DNA of 41,660 bases from Hyphomicrobiales bacterium (GTDB lineage Bacteria; Pseudomonadota; Alphaproteobacteria; Rhizobiales; Devosiaceae). The DNA lies in the NCBI GenBank assembly GCA_004144345.1, contig SEEL01000031.1, forward strand, positions 1 to 41,660, given 5' to 3'. The notes below the pieces were generated by a model. That model was not told the DNA's origin. It did not search any database and saw only the letters and a list, made by a program, of their open reading frames with translations. Made by a program: the position numbers and the translations under genes. Below, one piece after another: positions 27,858-34,865 of this stretch (the stretch's first letter is position 1; each line of letters starts with the position of its first letter).

Positions 27858-29087
27858 TTACTTGCCGGCGGCGGCGGCCAGCGGCACGACATTGCCCTGC
27901 CCGCTCAGATTGCCGCCGAGGAATTTCTTGATGTTGCGTGCCGCCTGACGGATGCGTTGCTCGTTCTCGACCAGCGCGAGACGCACATATTGGTCGCCAT
28001 ATTCGCCGAAGCCGACACCCGGGGCCACGGCGACGCCGGTCTCCTGGATCAGCAGTTTCGCGAATTCGAGCGAGCCCATATGCGCGTACTGGTCGGGGAT
28101 CGGCGACCAGACGAACATCGTCGCCTTGGGCGACGGCAGGTTCCAGCCGGACCGCGCGAAACTCTCGACCATCACGTCGCGGCGGTTCTGGTAGATGTCG
28201 CGAACGTCCGAGATCACCGAGTCATCGCCATTGAGCGCGGCGGCGGCGGCCACCTGGATCGGCGTGAACGCACCATAATCGAGATACGACTTCACCCGCG
28301 CCAGTGCGGCGATGAGGCGTTCATTGCCGACGGCGAAGCCGACGCGCCAGCCGGGCATCGAATAGGTTTTCGACATCGAGGTGAACTCGACGGTGATGTC
28401 GATGGCGCCCGGCACTTCGAGCACCGAGGGCGGCACTTCGCCGTCGAAATAGATCTCGGAATAAGCGAGGTCGGAGAGGATGAAGATGTCGTGCGCCTTA
28501 CAGTACGCGACGACCTCCTTGTAGAAATCGAGCGTCGCCGTATAGGCGGTCGGGTTCGACGGATAGTTCAGCACCAGCGCGATCGGCTTGGGGATCGAGT
28601 GCCGCACGGCACGATCCAGCGAGCGCATGAAATCCTCGTTCGGCTCGGCCGGCATCGAGCGGACGACGCCGCCGCTCATGATGAAGCCGAACGAATGGAT
28701 CGGATAGGTCGGGTTGGGCACCAGCACCACATCGCCCGGCGCGGTGATGGCCGAGGCCATGTTGGCGAAGCCTTCCTTGCTCCCCAGCGTCGCGACGATC
28801 TGCGTATCGGGGTTGAGCTTCACGCCGAAGCGGCGGCCGTAATAGCTCGCCTGCGCCTTGCGCAGCCCCGGGATGCCCTTGGACGAGGAATAGCGATGGG
28901 TGCGCGGATCGGCCACCGTCTCCTTGAGCTTGGCGACGATGTGCTCGGGCGTCGGCATGTCGGGATTGCCCATGCCGAGGTCGATGATGTCGACGCCATT
29001 GGCGCGGGCCCGGGCCTTGATCGGATCGATATGGGCAAAGACGTAGGGCGGCAGGCGGCGGATGCGGTGGAAGTCTTCGTGGCTCAT
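27858..29087 (-). CDS. alaC: AlaC-type PLP-dependent aminotransferase
   Basis: A class I/II fold-type I aminotransferase of 409 residues, closely like E. coli AlaC (glutamate-pyruvate aminotransferase) over its whole length: FHRIRRLPPYVFAHI, IIDLGMGNPDMPTPEHIV, HRYSSSKGIPGLRKAQ, the PLP-lysine motif SMSKTYSMPGWRVGF, and GVGFGEYGDQYVRLALVENE. Databases often name such alphaproteobacterial proteins LL-diaminopimelate aminotransferase, which is less likely from this similarity. In many Hyphomicrobiales this gene lies directly before hom; here about 6.6 kb of other genes intervene. The rlmC gene starts 45 nt downstream on the same strand, so both may be in one transcript. Confidence 0.88.
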   Translation of the reverse strand: MSHEDFHRIRRLPPYVFAHIDPIKARARANGVDIIDLGMGNPDMPTPEHIVAKLKETVADPRTHRYSSSKGIPGLRKAQASYYGRRFGVKLNPDTQIVATLGSKEGFANMASAITAPGDVVLVPNPTYPIHSFGFIMSGGVVRSMPAEPNEDFMRSLDRAVRHSIPKPIALVLNYPSNPTAYTATLDFYKEVVAYCKAHDIFILSDLAYSEIYFDGEVPPSVLEVPGAIDITVEFTSMSKTYSMPGWRVGFAVGNERLIAALARVKSYLDYGAFTPIQVAAAAALNGDDSVISDVRDIYQNRRDVMVESFARSGWNLPSPKATMFVWSPIPDQYAHMGSLEFAKLLIQETGVAVAPGVGFGEYGDQYVRLALVENEQRIRQAARNIKKFLGGNLSGQGNVVPLAAAAGK

Positions 29088-29304
29088 GGTGACCTCGGGA
29101 GTCGGCGATACCTGCGTGCGGCGCAGCGGCGCTAAGGGAGACAGGGATTATCGCGGAATTATGGTTTGAGCCCGGTTAAGGGCCGGCTCGACGGATCGTG
29201 TTCGGCTCTCCCCTGCCCGGCGGGCACGGAAGAGCTAGGTAGCGGGGGCGGGAGCGACGACCAGCGCTATGACGATCCGGAGCGACATTCGAGGTAACCT
29301 CAAT

Positions 29305-29330
29305 GACCGGCGCGAGAAGTAGCGCCGGTC
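29305..29330. terminator. Hairpin downstream of the small membrane-protein gene
   Basis: A perfect 9-bp stem (GACCGGCGC/GCGCCGGTC, 29305-29313 with 29322-29330) with an 8-nt loop lies 15 nt after the stop of the minus-strand gene. There is no T-run on either strand, so termination is uncertain. The rest of the 258-bp gap holds nothing I can identify. Confidence 0.4.
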
Positions 29331-29345
29331 GCGAAGGCTGTAAAG

Positions 29346-29777
29346 TCAGGACAGCGACGAGCGGTCGCGGCGGTAGCGCCAGATCGAGTAGCCGACCATC
29401 ACGACCACCGACGCGGCAACCGCCGCGACGCTGCCGGAGGTCGCGATGTCGCGCGGCGCAAAGATCCACAGCGCAATCCAGACGAGGCCGCCCAGCAGCA
29501 TCGCCCAGCCGCCGACGCGCAGGATGGCTTGCCGGGTGGCGAGGTCGCCGATGGTCTGCGAGGGCGGCCCCTCCTGCTTCTTGGGCATGCCATTGCCGGT
29601 CACGACGAGCATCAGGCCGATCAGCACCATGACGCCGCGCGTGGTGGTGTCGCTGTCGATCCAGCCGAGCGCCTTGTTGGCGACCGTCAGCGCCAGGGTG
29701 CCGACCAGCATCGCGCCGGCGAGGATCAGGGCGTCGCGGATGGTTTTCCGGGCGCGGATGGTGGCGTCGTCGCTCAT
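29346..29777 (-). CDS. Small membrane protein, degenerate SdpI-like
   Basis: A 143-residue inner-membrane protein with four predicted helices (about 16-34, 48-62, 86-107 and 112-132). The segment LIGLMLVVTGNGMPK followed by GGWAMLLGGLVWI parallels the SdpI core seen at 31063-31722, but the NWIAGIR motif of SdpI is missing. Its start overlaps the stop of the ArsR/SdpR-type gene by 4 nt, as in the second module, so I read it as the partner membrane protein of that repressor. Function (immunity or membrane-stress signalling) is only suggested by B. subtilis SdpRI. Confidence 0.7.
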   Translation of the reverse strand: MSDDATIRARKTIRDALILAGAMLVGTLALTVANKALGWIDSDTTTRGVMVLIGLMLVVTGNGMPKKQEGPPSQTIGDLATRQAILRVGGWAMLLGGLVWIALWIFAPRDIATSGSVAAVAASVVVMVGYSIWRYRRDRSSLS

Positions 29778-30094
29778 TCGGCAGGCCCTTTCGGTGCAAT
29801 TGCGGGATCGGCCGGCGGGGCGGCCTTCGGCTCAGCGCCGAAGCCGAACAGCCCGGCAAAGCCGAGCAGCGCGTCCTCCAGCACCGAGAGCTTCAAATGG
29901 TAGGTGATGGTGGTGCCGATCTTGGTCGCCTCGATCAGCTCGGCTTCCTTCAGCACGGCGAAATGCGCCGACATGGTCGGGCGCGACACCGGGAAATGGT
30001 CGGCCAGTTCCCCGGCGGTCATCGGGCGTTGCCGCAGCAGTTCCAGCACCTTGCGGCGGGTCGGCTCGGCCAGGGCTTTGAAGACGCTGTTCAT
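29774..30094 (-). CDS. ArsR-family repressor, SdpR-like (module 1)
   Basis: A 106-residue winged-helix repressor. FKALAEPTRRKVLELLRQRP, MTAGELADHFPVSRPTMSAH and FAVLKEAELIEATKIG are the usual ArsR helices; metal-binding cysteines are absent, as in the SdpR autorepressor group. YHLKLSVLEDALLGF at the end of the domain matches SdpR, and a Pro/Ala-rich tail follows. It is a paralogue of the regulator at 31719-31988. The downstream membrane protein gene overlaps its stop. A TTGACG promoter with a TTAGCTAA palindrome lies just upstream, suggesting autoregulation. Confidence 0.85.
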   Translation of the reverse strand: MNSVFKALAEPTRRKVLELLRQRPMTAGELADHFPVSRPTMSAHFAVLKEAELIEATKIGTTITYHLKLSVLEDALLGFAGLFGFGAEPKAAPPADPAIAPKGPAE

Positions 30095-30100
30095 GCGTCG

Positions 30101-30129
30101 ATATTTAGCTAATCATCGAAGTTCGTCAA
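30101..30129 (-). promoter_or_regulatory. Promoter and candidate operator of SdpR-like module 1
   Basis: On the minus strand TTGACG (30129-30124), a 17-bp spacer, and AAATAT (30106-30101). The 8-bp palindrome TTAGCTAA (30105-30112) covers the spacer end and -10, where a repressor would block RNA polymerase. The layout mirrors that of module 2. Confidence 0.65.
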
Positions 30130-30148
30130 GAGGAATTTCGATATCGGG

Positions 30149-31066
30149 CTAAATATAGGCGTGCATCTCCGCCGCCCCGGCGATCTCGCGCACCAGTTCG
30201 GGCGTCAATTCGATGGCGCCCGCCGGCCATGATTGGCGCAATTGCTCCGGGCTGCGCGGGCCGATCAGCGCGCGGATCTGCGGCGACAGATGCAGCAGAA
30301 ACGCCAGCGCCAGATGCCCCGGCGCCAGCCCCTCGCGCGCCGCGATGGCGCTAATGCGATCGGCAACTCCGGCACTGGCGGGCGTGTCGTAGCTCGACGG
30401 CGGCGCGTCGCCCCGCGCCCGCTTCTCGAAATAGCCGTCGGCGGTGCCGCCATAGGCGTCGAGCGTCAGGCCGGCGTCGATCGTGGTGCGGAAAGTCGGC
30501 GCGTCGAGCGCCACATTGTTCGGCCCATCGAAGGGCACCATGGTTTCGCAGAACAGATTGCCCAGCACCTGGTTGGCGACGAAGCTCTGGCCCGGCAGCG
30601 CCAGCGCCTCGCGCAGCCGCGGCAGCGTCCAGTTGGAGCAGCCGAAGCGGGCAATCTTGCCCTCGCCCACCAGCTCGCGCAGCACGCCGACGATGTCGGC
30701 CACCGGCAGTCGCGGATCGTCGCGGTGCATGTACCACAGATCGATCTGTTCGACGCCGAGCCGCCTGAGGCTCAAATCGATATCGGCGCGGATCGAGGCC
30801 GCATCGCAGCGCTGCACATCCCTGGCTTCACGCAGCGGGTGTGCGCCCTTGCTGACGATGGCGAGCCCCGGCGGCCGGCCCCGTGCCCGCAGCCATTCGC
30901 CGATGATTTCCTCCGAGCGGATGCCCGGCCGGAACAGATGATAGGCCGAGGCCGTATCGAGCACCGTGCCGCCGAGCCCGACATATTCGTCGAGCAGCGC
31001 GAAGGCGACGGCATCGCCGTCGCGGCCCAGTTGCGCCGTGCCAAGGACGATCCGTGCGCTGTTCAT
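30149..31066 (-). CDS. Aldo/keto reductase family protein
   Basis: A 305-residue (alpha/beta)8 NADPH-dependent oxidoreductase. The catalytic tetrad is visible: D37 and Y42 in VLDTASAYH, K73 in IVSKGAH, and H114 in LWYMHRDD. Further family marks are IRADIDLSLRRLGVEQIDL, VLRELVGEGKIARFGCSNW and PGHLALAFLL. It resembles the YdhF/YghZ-type groups; the substrate is unknown. Its ATG (31066) overlaps the SdpI stop as ATGA, so it is the third gene of the sdpR-sdpI operon, an unusual partner. The open frame extends far upstream but only as a shadow of sdpI. Confidence 0.88.
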   Translation of the reverse strand: MNSARIVLGTAQLGRDGDAVAFALLDEYVGLGGTVLDTASAYHLFRPGIRSEEIIGEWLRARGRPPGLAIVSKGAHPLREARDVQRCDAASIRADIDLSLRRLGVEQIDLWYMHRDDPRLPVADIVGVLRELVGEGKIARFGCSNWTLPRLREALALPGQSFVANQVLGNLFCETMVPFDGPNNVALDAPTFRTTIDAGLTLDAYGGTADGYFEKRARGDAPPSSYDTPASAGVADRISAIAAREGLAPGHLALAFLLHLSPQIRALIGPRSPEQLRQSWPAGAIELTPELVREIAGAAEMHAYI

Positions 31067-31722
31067 GAGGCGGTCCTCTGATGGGTATGGGCGAAGCGCT
31101 GGCTGTAGGCGGCGGCGAGCCCGAGCGGCAGCAGCCAGGCGGCGAGCGCCGCGACCAGCAGCCAGACGCCGACCGGCAGCAGCAGCGCCGCGGCCAGCAG
31201 CAGCACGCCGGCAACGATCAGCAGCAGGCCGGCAAAGCGATGCGTGGCGGTCCAGTTGGCCGGGTCCGACAGCGTTGAGTTGATGCGGATGCCGGCGATC
31301 CAGTTGGGCTGCGACTTGGGCATCACATTGCCCAGCACGATCTGCAGCACCGCCATGCCGATGACCACCGCCTGCACGACATTGACCGCAATGCCCATGC
31401 CGGTCAGCACCACCAGCGCCTGCACCAGCAGCAGCAAGCCGGTGATCGCGGGGATCACGACGTTCATCACCGAGGCCGCGGCTTCCGGCCGGCCACCGCT
31501 GCCATAGCGCATGGCGAGCCACAGGACGCCCCAGATCAGGGCCAGCACAACGGGCAGGCCGAGCAGCGCCAGATCGCGCGGCAGCGTCCCGTCCACCTCG
31601 CCATTGAGGCCCCAATGCACCGCCAGCGGCACCCCGGCGGGGGTCAGCAGGAAACCGGCAATGGTCACCGCGGCGAGCAGCGCCAGCAGCACAAGATTGA
31701 GGGGCGAAAAGAAGCGGATCAC
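31063..31722 (-). CDS. SdpI family membrane protein
   Basis: A 219-residue inner-membrane protein with six likely helices. The N-terminal part resembles DUF1648 (LLTPAGVPLAVHWGLNGEVD), and the C-terminal part is the SdpI domain with GNVMPKSQPNWIAGIRINST followed by NWTATHRFAGLLLIVAG. In B. subtilis SdpI protects against the SdpC toxin and sequesters SdpR at the membrane. No SdpC-like toxin is seen here. It overlaps the upstream repressor stop and the downstream aldo/keto reductase start by 4 nt each, so all three are translated together. Confidence 0.88.
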   Translation of the reverse strand: MIRFFSPLNLVLLALLAAVTIAGFLLTPAGVPLAVHWGLNGEVDGTLPRDLALLGLPVVLALIWGVLWLAMRYGSGGRPEAAASVMNVVIPAITGLLLLVQALVVLTGMGIAVNVVQAVVIGMAVLQIVLGNVMPKSQPNWIAGIRINSTLSDPANWTATHRFAGLLLIVAGVLLLAAALLLPVGVWLLVAALAAWLLPLGLAAAYSQRFAHTHQRTAS

Positions 31723-31988
31723 TCGCTGGGCTCCCGGAAAGCGAGGAAGCCCGACAGCGCTTCCTCGAGGATGGACATGTTGAGGTGGTAGATGAGCGAG
31801 GTGCCGTGCCGCTCGACGGTGACGAGCTCGGCCTCCTTGAGCTTGGCGAAATGCACCGACAGCGTCGGCTTCGAAATCTCGAAATGCCCCGCCAGATCCC
31901 CGGCGCTCAAGGGCCCTGCCCTGAGCAAATGCAGGATCTTCCGGCGCACCGGATGCGACAGCGCATTGAAAACGGCATTGACGCTCAA
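31719..31988 (-). CDS. ArsR-family repressor, SdpR-like (module 2)
   Basis: An 89-residue winged-helix repressor: FNALSHPVRRKILHLLRAGP, LSAGDLAGHFEISKPTLSVH and FAKLKEAELVTVERHG, then YHLNMSILEEALSGF. No metal-binding cysteines are present. It is the first gene of an operon with sdpI-like and aldo/keto reductase genes. The gap upstream contains a well-formed promoter overlapped by a 9-bp inverted repeat, the likely autoregulatory operator. By analogy with SdpR, repression may be relieved when the SdpI-type partner captures the regulator. Confidence 0.87.
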   Translation of the reverse strand: MSVNAVFNALSHPVRRKILHLLRAGPLSAGDLAGHFEISKPTLSVHFAKLKEAELVTVERHGTSLIYHLNMSILEEALSGFLAFREPSE

Positions 31989-32011
31989 CGCAACCTCATT
32001 CGTTGATCCTG

Positions 32012-32040
32012 TAATTAGCGTTTTCGCTAATTAGCGTCAA
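32012..32040 (-). promoter_or_regulatory. Promoter and operator of SdpR-like module 2
   Basis: On the minus strand TTGACG (32040-32035), a 17-bp spacer and TAATTA (32017-32012). A perfect inverted repeat TAATTAGCG / CGCTAATTA (32012-32020 with 32025-32033, 4-bp spacer) covers the -10 and spacer. This is a convincing repressor-controlled promoter, 24 nt before the gene. Confidence 0.75.
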
Positions 32041-32050
32041 GACGAATTTA

Positions 32051-33013
32051 TCAGCGGATGAGCGCTGCTGCCTCGCGCAGCGCGGCCTCGGCTTCGGCTA
32101 CGACCGAGCGAACGATCTCTGCCGCCGGCAGGATCGAGTCGATGCGGGCCGATCCCTCCCCCGCCAGCATGTTCAGGCGGGAGTGATCGCCGGCCGCCTT
32201 TGCGGCAGCGAACTCGGCGCGCGCCGGGCCGAGCGAGGCCGCGAGTTCCCCTTCGCGTCCGGCCCAGCGGAGCGTGAGGTCGTTGCGGAGCGCGCGCGCC
32301 ATCATGCCCGACCATTCCTGCCCCCAGAGCAGGTCCCACATCTTGGAGGCGACCGTGTCGCCATCGCGGGCCGCGAGGATGGCCGCCTTGAACTGATCGC
32401 TGATGGGCGCTTCCACCGACGCAAGGAAGCGGGTGCCCATGTGGACGCCGGAGGCGCCCATGGCGAGCGCGGCGGCGAGATCGCGGCCCGACACGAGAGC
32501 TCCCGAAGCGAGCACCGGGGTGGCGCCGGCGATGGCCACGACCTGTGGCAGCAAGGTCCACAGCGGATGCGGCCCCATATGCCCGCCGCCCTCGCGGCCC
32601 TGGACAATCACGACGTCCACACCGGCGGCGAGCGCCGTGCGCGCCTCGTCCATTGTGGTCACCTGAAGCGTCGTGACGAGACCGGCGGCGCGGGCGCGCG
32701 CCACGATGTCGGTCGGATCGGTGCCGCGGAACAGCGAGATCACCGGCACGCGCTCCTCGATCGCGGCATCAAGCTTCTCGGGTGCGACCTGGTCGAGCAC
32801 GAAATTGACGCCGAACGGCCGGCTGGTCCTCGCGCGGATATCGGCGACCTGTGCCCGGATGTCGTCGGGCGTGGCCCAGGTGCAGGCAAGGATGCCGAGG
32901 CCACCGACTTCGCTGACCGCGGCCACCAGCGCGGGATTGGCGCCGCCCCCCATGCCGGCCAGCACCACCGGATGCATGATGCCGAAGATCTCGCAGGCTT
33001 TGGTATGGATCAT
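32051..33013 (-). CDS. Nitronate monooxygenase family protein
   Basis: A 320-residue FMN-dependent TIM-barrel enzyme of the nitronate monooxygenase (2-nitropropane dioxygenase) family, which detoxifies nitronates such as propionate-3-nitronate. Recognisable parts are HPVVLAGMGGGANPALVAAV, VGGLGILACTWATP, RPFGVNFVL, VVIVQGREGGGHMG and VLASGALVSGRDLAAALAMG with the following GTRFLASVEA (FMN-phosphate region). The His in GGGHMG matches the position often used as catalytic base. Start 33013 is chosen for GGGGGAG upstream; nine further in-frame codons lead to 33040. Related enoyl reductases (FabK) share the fold, so the exact reaction is uncertain. Confidence 0.85.
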   Translation of the reverse strand: MIHTKACEIFGIMHPVVLAGMGGGANPALVAAVSEVGGLGILACTWATPDDIRAQVADIRARTSRPFGVNFVLDQVAPEKLDAAIEERVPVISLFRGTDPTDIVARARAAGLVTTLQVTTMDEARTALAAGVDVVIVQGREGGGHMGPHPLWTLLPQVVAIAGATPVLASGALVSGRDLAAALAMGASGVHMGTRFLASVEAPISDQFKAAILAARDGDTVASKMWDLLWGQEWSGMMARALRNDLTLRWAGREGELAASLGPARAEFAAAKAAGDHSRLNMLAGEGSARIDSILPAAEIVRSVVAEAEAALREAAALIR

Positions 33014-33050
33014 GATCGCTCCCCCAAGGCGGGAGAGCATAGACCGAAAA

Positions 33051-33072
33051 GGCCGGGATTGCTCCCGGCCTC
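33051..33072 (-). terminator. Terminator after the alpha/beta hydrolase gene
   Basis: A 9-bp stem (AGGCCGGGA/TCCCGGCCT) with a GCAA tetraloop on the minus strand, followed by TTTCGG. It lies 15 nt after the hydrolase stop. The same 24-base sequence recurs at 34810-34833. Confidence 0.7.
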
Positions 33073-33087
33073 CGCTACCCCTGCCCC

Positions 33088-34038
33088 TCAGTGCCGCAGC
33101 GCCTCGTCCAGCTTTGCCGCGAAGGGCTCGGCCAGCATCTCGAAGCCCATATGGTCGCCGGGGAACATCACCGGCTGCTGCTCGAGTTTCCTCGCCAGCC
33201 CGAGGCTCATCTCATGGATGGGCTGGCCCACCGATTGCTCGCCGATGGCGACGACGATGCGGGGCGTGCCGGCGCGCAGCGTCGCGACATCGGGCACATA
33301 GATCGAGAGCGGCATCATGCCATGCGCCAGCCAGTACTCGAAATTGCCGCTGACCCGCGCGAACGTCTCCATCGCTTCGGGCGGCATCTCCATGTCCGGC
33401 GGCGGTGCATCCTCCTCGAGCCCGCTACCGGCAAAGAACTGCCCCATGGCGGCGTCGACACCGTCGCGCTGGTAGGTAGCGAAGAGTGCCTCGTCGGCGG
33501 CAACATACGGCGCCGGATCGTCAAGCAGCATCATCGAGGGCGGCTCATGGGCCACCAGAGTGCGGACGAGCTGCGGATAGCGCGCCGCAAGATCGAGGCC
33601 GATCTGCGCCCCGCCGCTGGTGCCGAACACATAGGCGGGACCGCCAACGGCCGCGATCAACGCTGCGGCGTCATCGGCTTGCACACTCACCTCCAGCGGC
33701 TGCGCGGCGCCCTCGAACAGGCTGCGCGAATTGCCGCGCGGATCATAGGCGAGCACCGTGTAGCGGTCGGCGAGCAGCGCCGAGAGGCCGGCGAACACAC
33801 CGGCATCCTGCGGGCCGCCGGCAATGAGCAGCAGCGTCGGGCCGCTGCCATGGGTCTCGTAGTAAAGCGTGGCGCCCGGCACTTTCAGTTGGGCGGATCT
33901 GGTCATGGTCGATTCCTTGTCTTGAGCGATAACGGGAAGGATCGCCAGCACGAGGCTGGCGCAGATGAGGGCGGCGCGTTTCAGCCCGCGGCCGGGGCCA
34001 GGCGGGTGGTCGCGAAATCCGTCGACAGGCATGGGCAT
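33088..34038 (-). CDS. Alpha/beta hydrolase
   Basis: A 316-residue alpha/beta-hydrolase-fold protein. Motifs: GPTLLLIAGGPQDAG (oxyanion region), YDPRGNSRS, the nucleophile elbow FGTSGGAQIG (S141), and HEPPSMML; the C-terminal histidine is in FPGDHMGFE. Two starts are credible: ATG 34038 with AGGAG 8 nt upstream gives a signal-peptide-like N-terminus (ALICASLVLAILPVIAQ), while ATG 33906 with AAGGAA gives a cytoplasmic 272-residue enzyme beginning MTRSAQLKVPGATLYYETHG. I chose the longer. The substrate is unknown. It is divergent from a TetR regulator with two operator copies over the promoters. Confidence 0.85.
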   Translation of the reverse strand: MPMPVDGFRDHPPGPGRGLKRAALICASLVLAILPVIAQDKESTMTRSAQLKVPGATLYYETHGSGPTLLLIAGGPQDAGVFAGLSALLADRYTVLAYDPRGNSRSLFEGAAQPLEVSVQADDAAALIAAVGGPAYVFGTSGGAQIGLDLAARYPQLVRTLVAHEPPSMMLLDDPAPYVAADEALFATYQRDGVDAAMGQFFAGSGLEEDAPPPDMEMPPEAMETFARVSGNFEYWLAHGMMPLSIYVPDVATLRAGTPRIVVAIGEQSVGQPIHEMSLGLARKLEQQPVMFPGDHMGFEMLAEPFAAKLDEALRH

Positions 34039-34064
34039 GGTCCGAACTCCTGCGGTAAAATCAA

Positions 34065-34123
34065 ACTAGACCGTCTAGTACTGATGTTGCACAGAACTAG
34101 ACTGACCAGTACTGTGGAGTCAA
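34065..34123. promoter_or_regulatory. Twin TetR operators and overlapping divergent promoters
   Basis: ACTAGAC-C-GTCTAGT (34065-34079) is a perfect 7-1-7 palindrome. A second copy ACTAGAC-T-GACCAGT (34096-34110) has two mismatched pairs, and both are followed by ACTG. Centres are 31 bp apart, about three helical turns. Minus-strand TTGACT (34123-34118) with CTAGTT (34100-34095), 17-bp spacer, would drive the hydrolase; plus-strand TTGCAC (34087-34092) with TACTGT (34110-34115), 17-bp spacer, would drive tetR. Operator 2 covers both. Confidence 0.7.
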
Positions 34124-34148
34124 GCAGACGGCAGGAGAACGAGAGTCG

Positions 34149-34802
34149 ATGGCGCGGAAAGCAGCAAAGCCGGAGCCGGCCGAGGAGCAAGGACGCTCGT
34201 CGCTGAAGCGGCAGGCCATCCTCGCGGCGGCCACCAAGGTGTTCCTCAAGGAAGGCTATCTCGGCACCAACATGGACGAGATCGCGGCGCTCTCCGAGGT
34301 GTCCAAGCAGACCGTCTACAAGCACTTCGCCAGCAAGGAAGCGCTGTTCGTCGAGATCGTCAGCAGCATGACCAACGACACCGGCGACAAGGTGCATCAC
34401 GACGCACCGGTGCTCGCCGCCGATGGCGACATCGAAGCCTATCTCGCCGATTATGCCTACACCCAGCTGGCAATAGTGGTGACGCCACAGGTGATGCAAT
34501 TGCGGCGGCTGGTGATCGGCGAGGTCGGCCGGTTCCCCGCACTGGCGCGAACCCTCTACGAACGGGGGCCCCTGCGCGCCATCGGCATGCTGACGCGGAT
34601 GATCGAGGATCTGGCCGCGCGCGGCCTGCTGCGGGTCGACGACGCGAAGCTGGCCGCGGCGCATCTAAACTGGCTGGTCATGTCGCAGGCGCTCAACGAA
34701 GCGATGCTGCTGGGCGATGCGGCAATCCCCCGCCCTGCCGAATTGCGCCGGCAGGCGGCTGCCGGCGTCAAAGTGTTCCTCGCCGCCTATGGGACGCGCT
34801 GA
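34149..34802 (+). CDS. TetR/AcrR family transcriptional regulator
   Basis: A 217-residue repressor. The N-terminal DNA-binding domain (about residues 22-68) shows RQAILAAATKVFLKEGYLGT, NMDEIAALSEVSKQTVYKHF and ASKEALFVEIV, the canonical TetR pattern. The C-terminal ligand domain (about 90-217) includes TPQVMQLRRLVIGEVGRFPA, typical of the AefR-like TetR_C_7 group. The ligand is unknown. The gene is divergent from the alpha/beta hydrolase, and the twin palindromes between them make autoregulation and control of the hydrolase likely. A GCAGGAG lies about 13 nt before the ATG. A hairpin terminator follows at 34809-34836. Confidence 0.92.
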   Translation: MARKAAKPEPAEEQGRSSLKRQAILAAATKVFLKEGYLGTNMDEIAALSEVSKQTVYKHFASKEALFVEIVSSMTNDTGDKVHHDAPVLAADGDIEAYLADYAYTQLAIVVTPQVMQLRRLVIGEVGRFPALARTLYERGPLRAIGMLTRMIEDLAARGLLRVDDAKLAAAHLNWLVMSQALNEAMLLGDAAIPRPAELRRQAAAGVKVFLAAYGTR

Positions 34803-34808
34803 GAAACA

Positions 34809-34836
34809 CAAAGGCCGGGATTGCTCCCGGCCTTTG
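34809..34836. terminator. Shared terminator between tetR and rpsI
   Basis: A perfect 12-bp stem (34809-34820 with 34825-34836, CAAAGGCCGGGA/TCCCGGCCTTTG) with a 4-nt loop sits between converging genes. On the minus strand the loop is GCAA and the stem is followed by TGTTTCTC, so it likely ends the rplM-rpsI transcript and perhaps tetR too. Confidence 0.75.
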
Positions 34837-34865
34837 CCAATTCTGTAATGCCGTTCTTTTGAAGC

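Noticed and set aside
33049-34836. Insertion sequence bounded by the duplicated hairpins
   Set aside because: The segment encodes a hydrolase and a regulator but no transposase, and I see no target-site duplication; a shared terminator is the safer reading.
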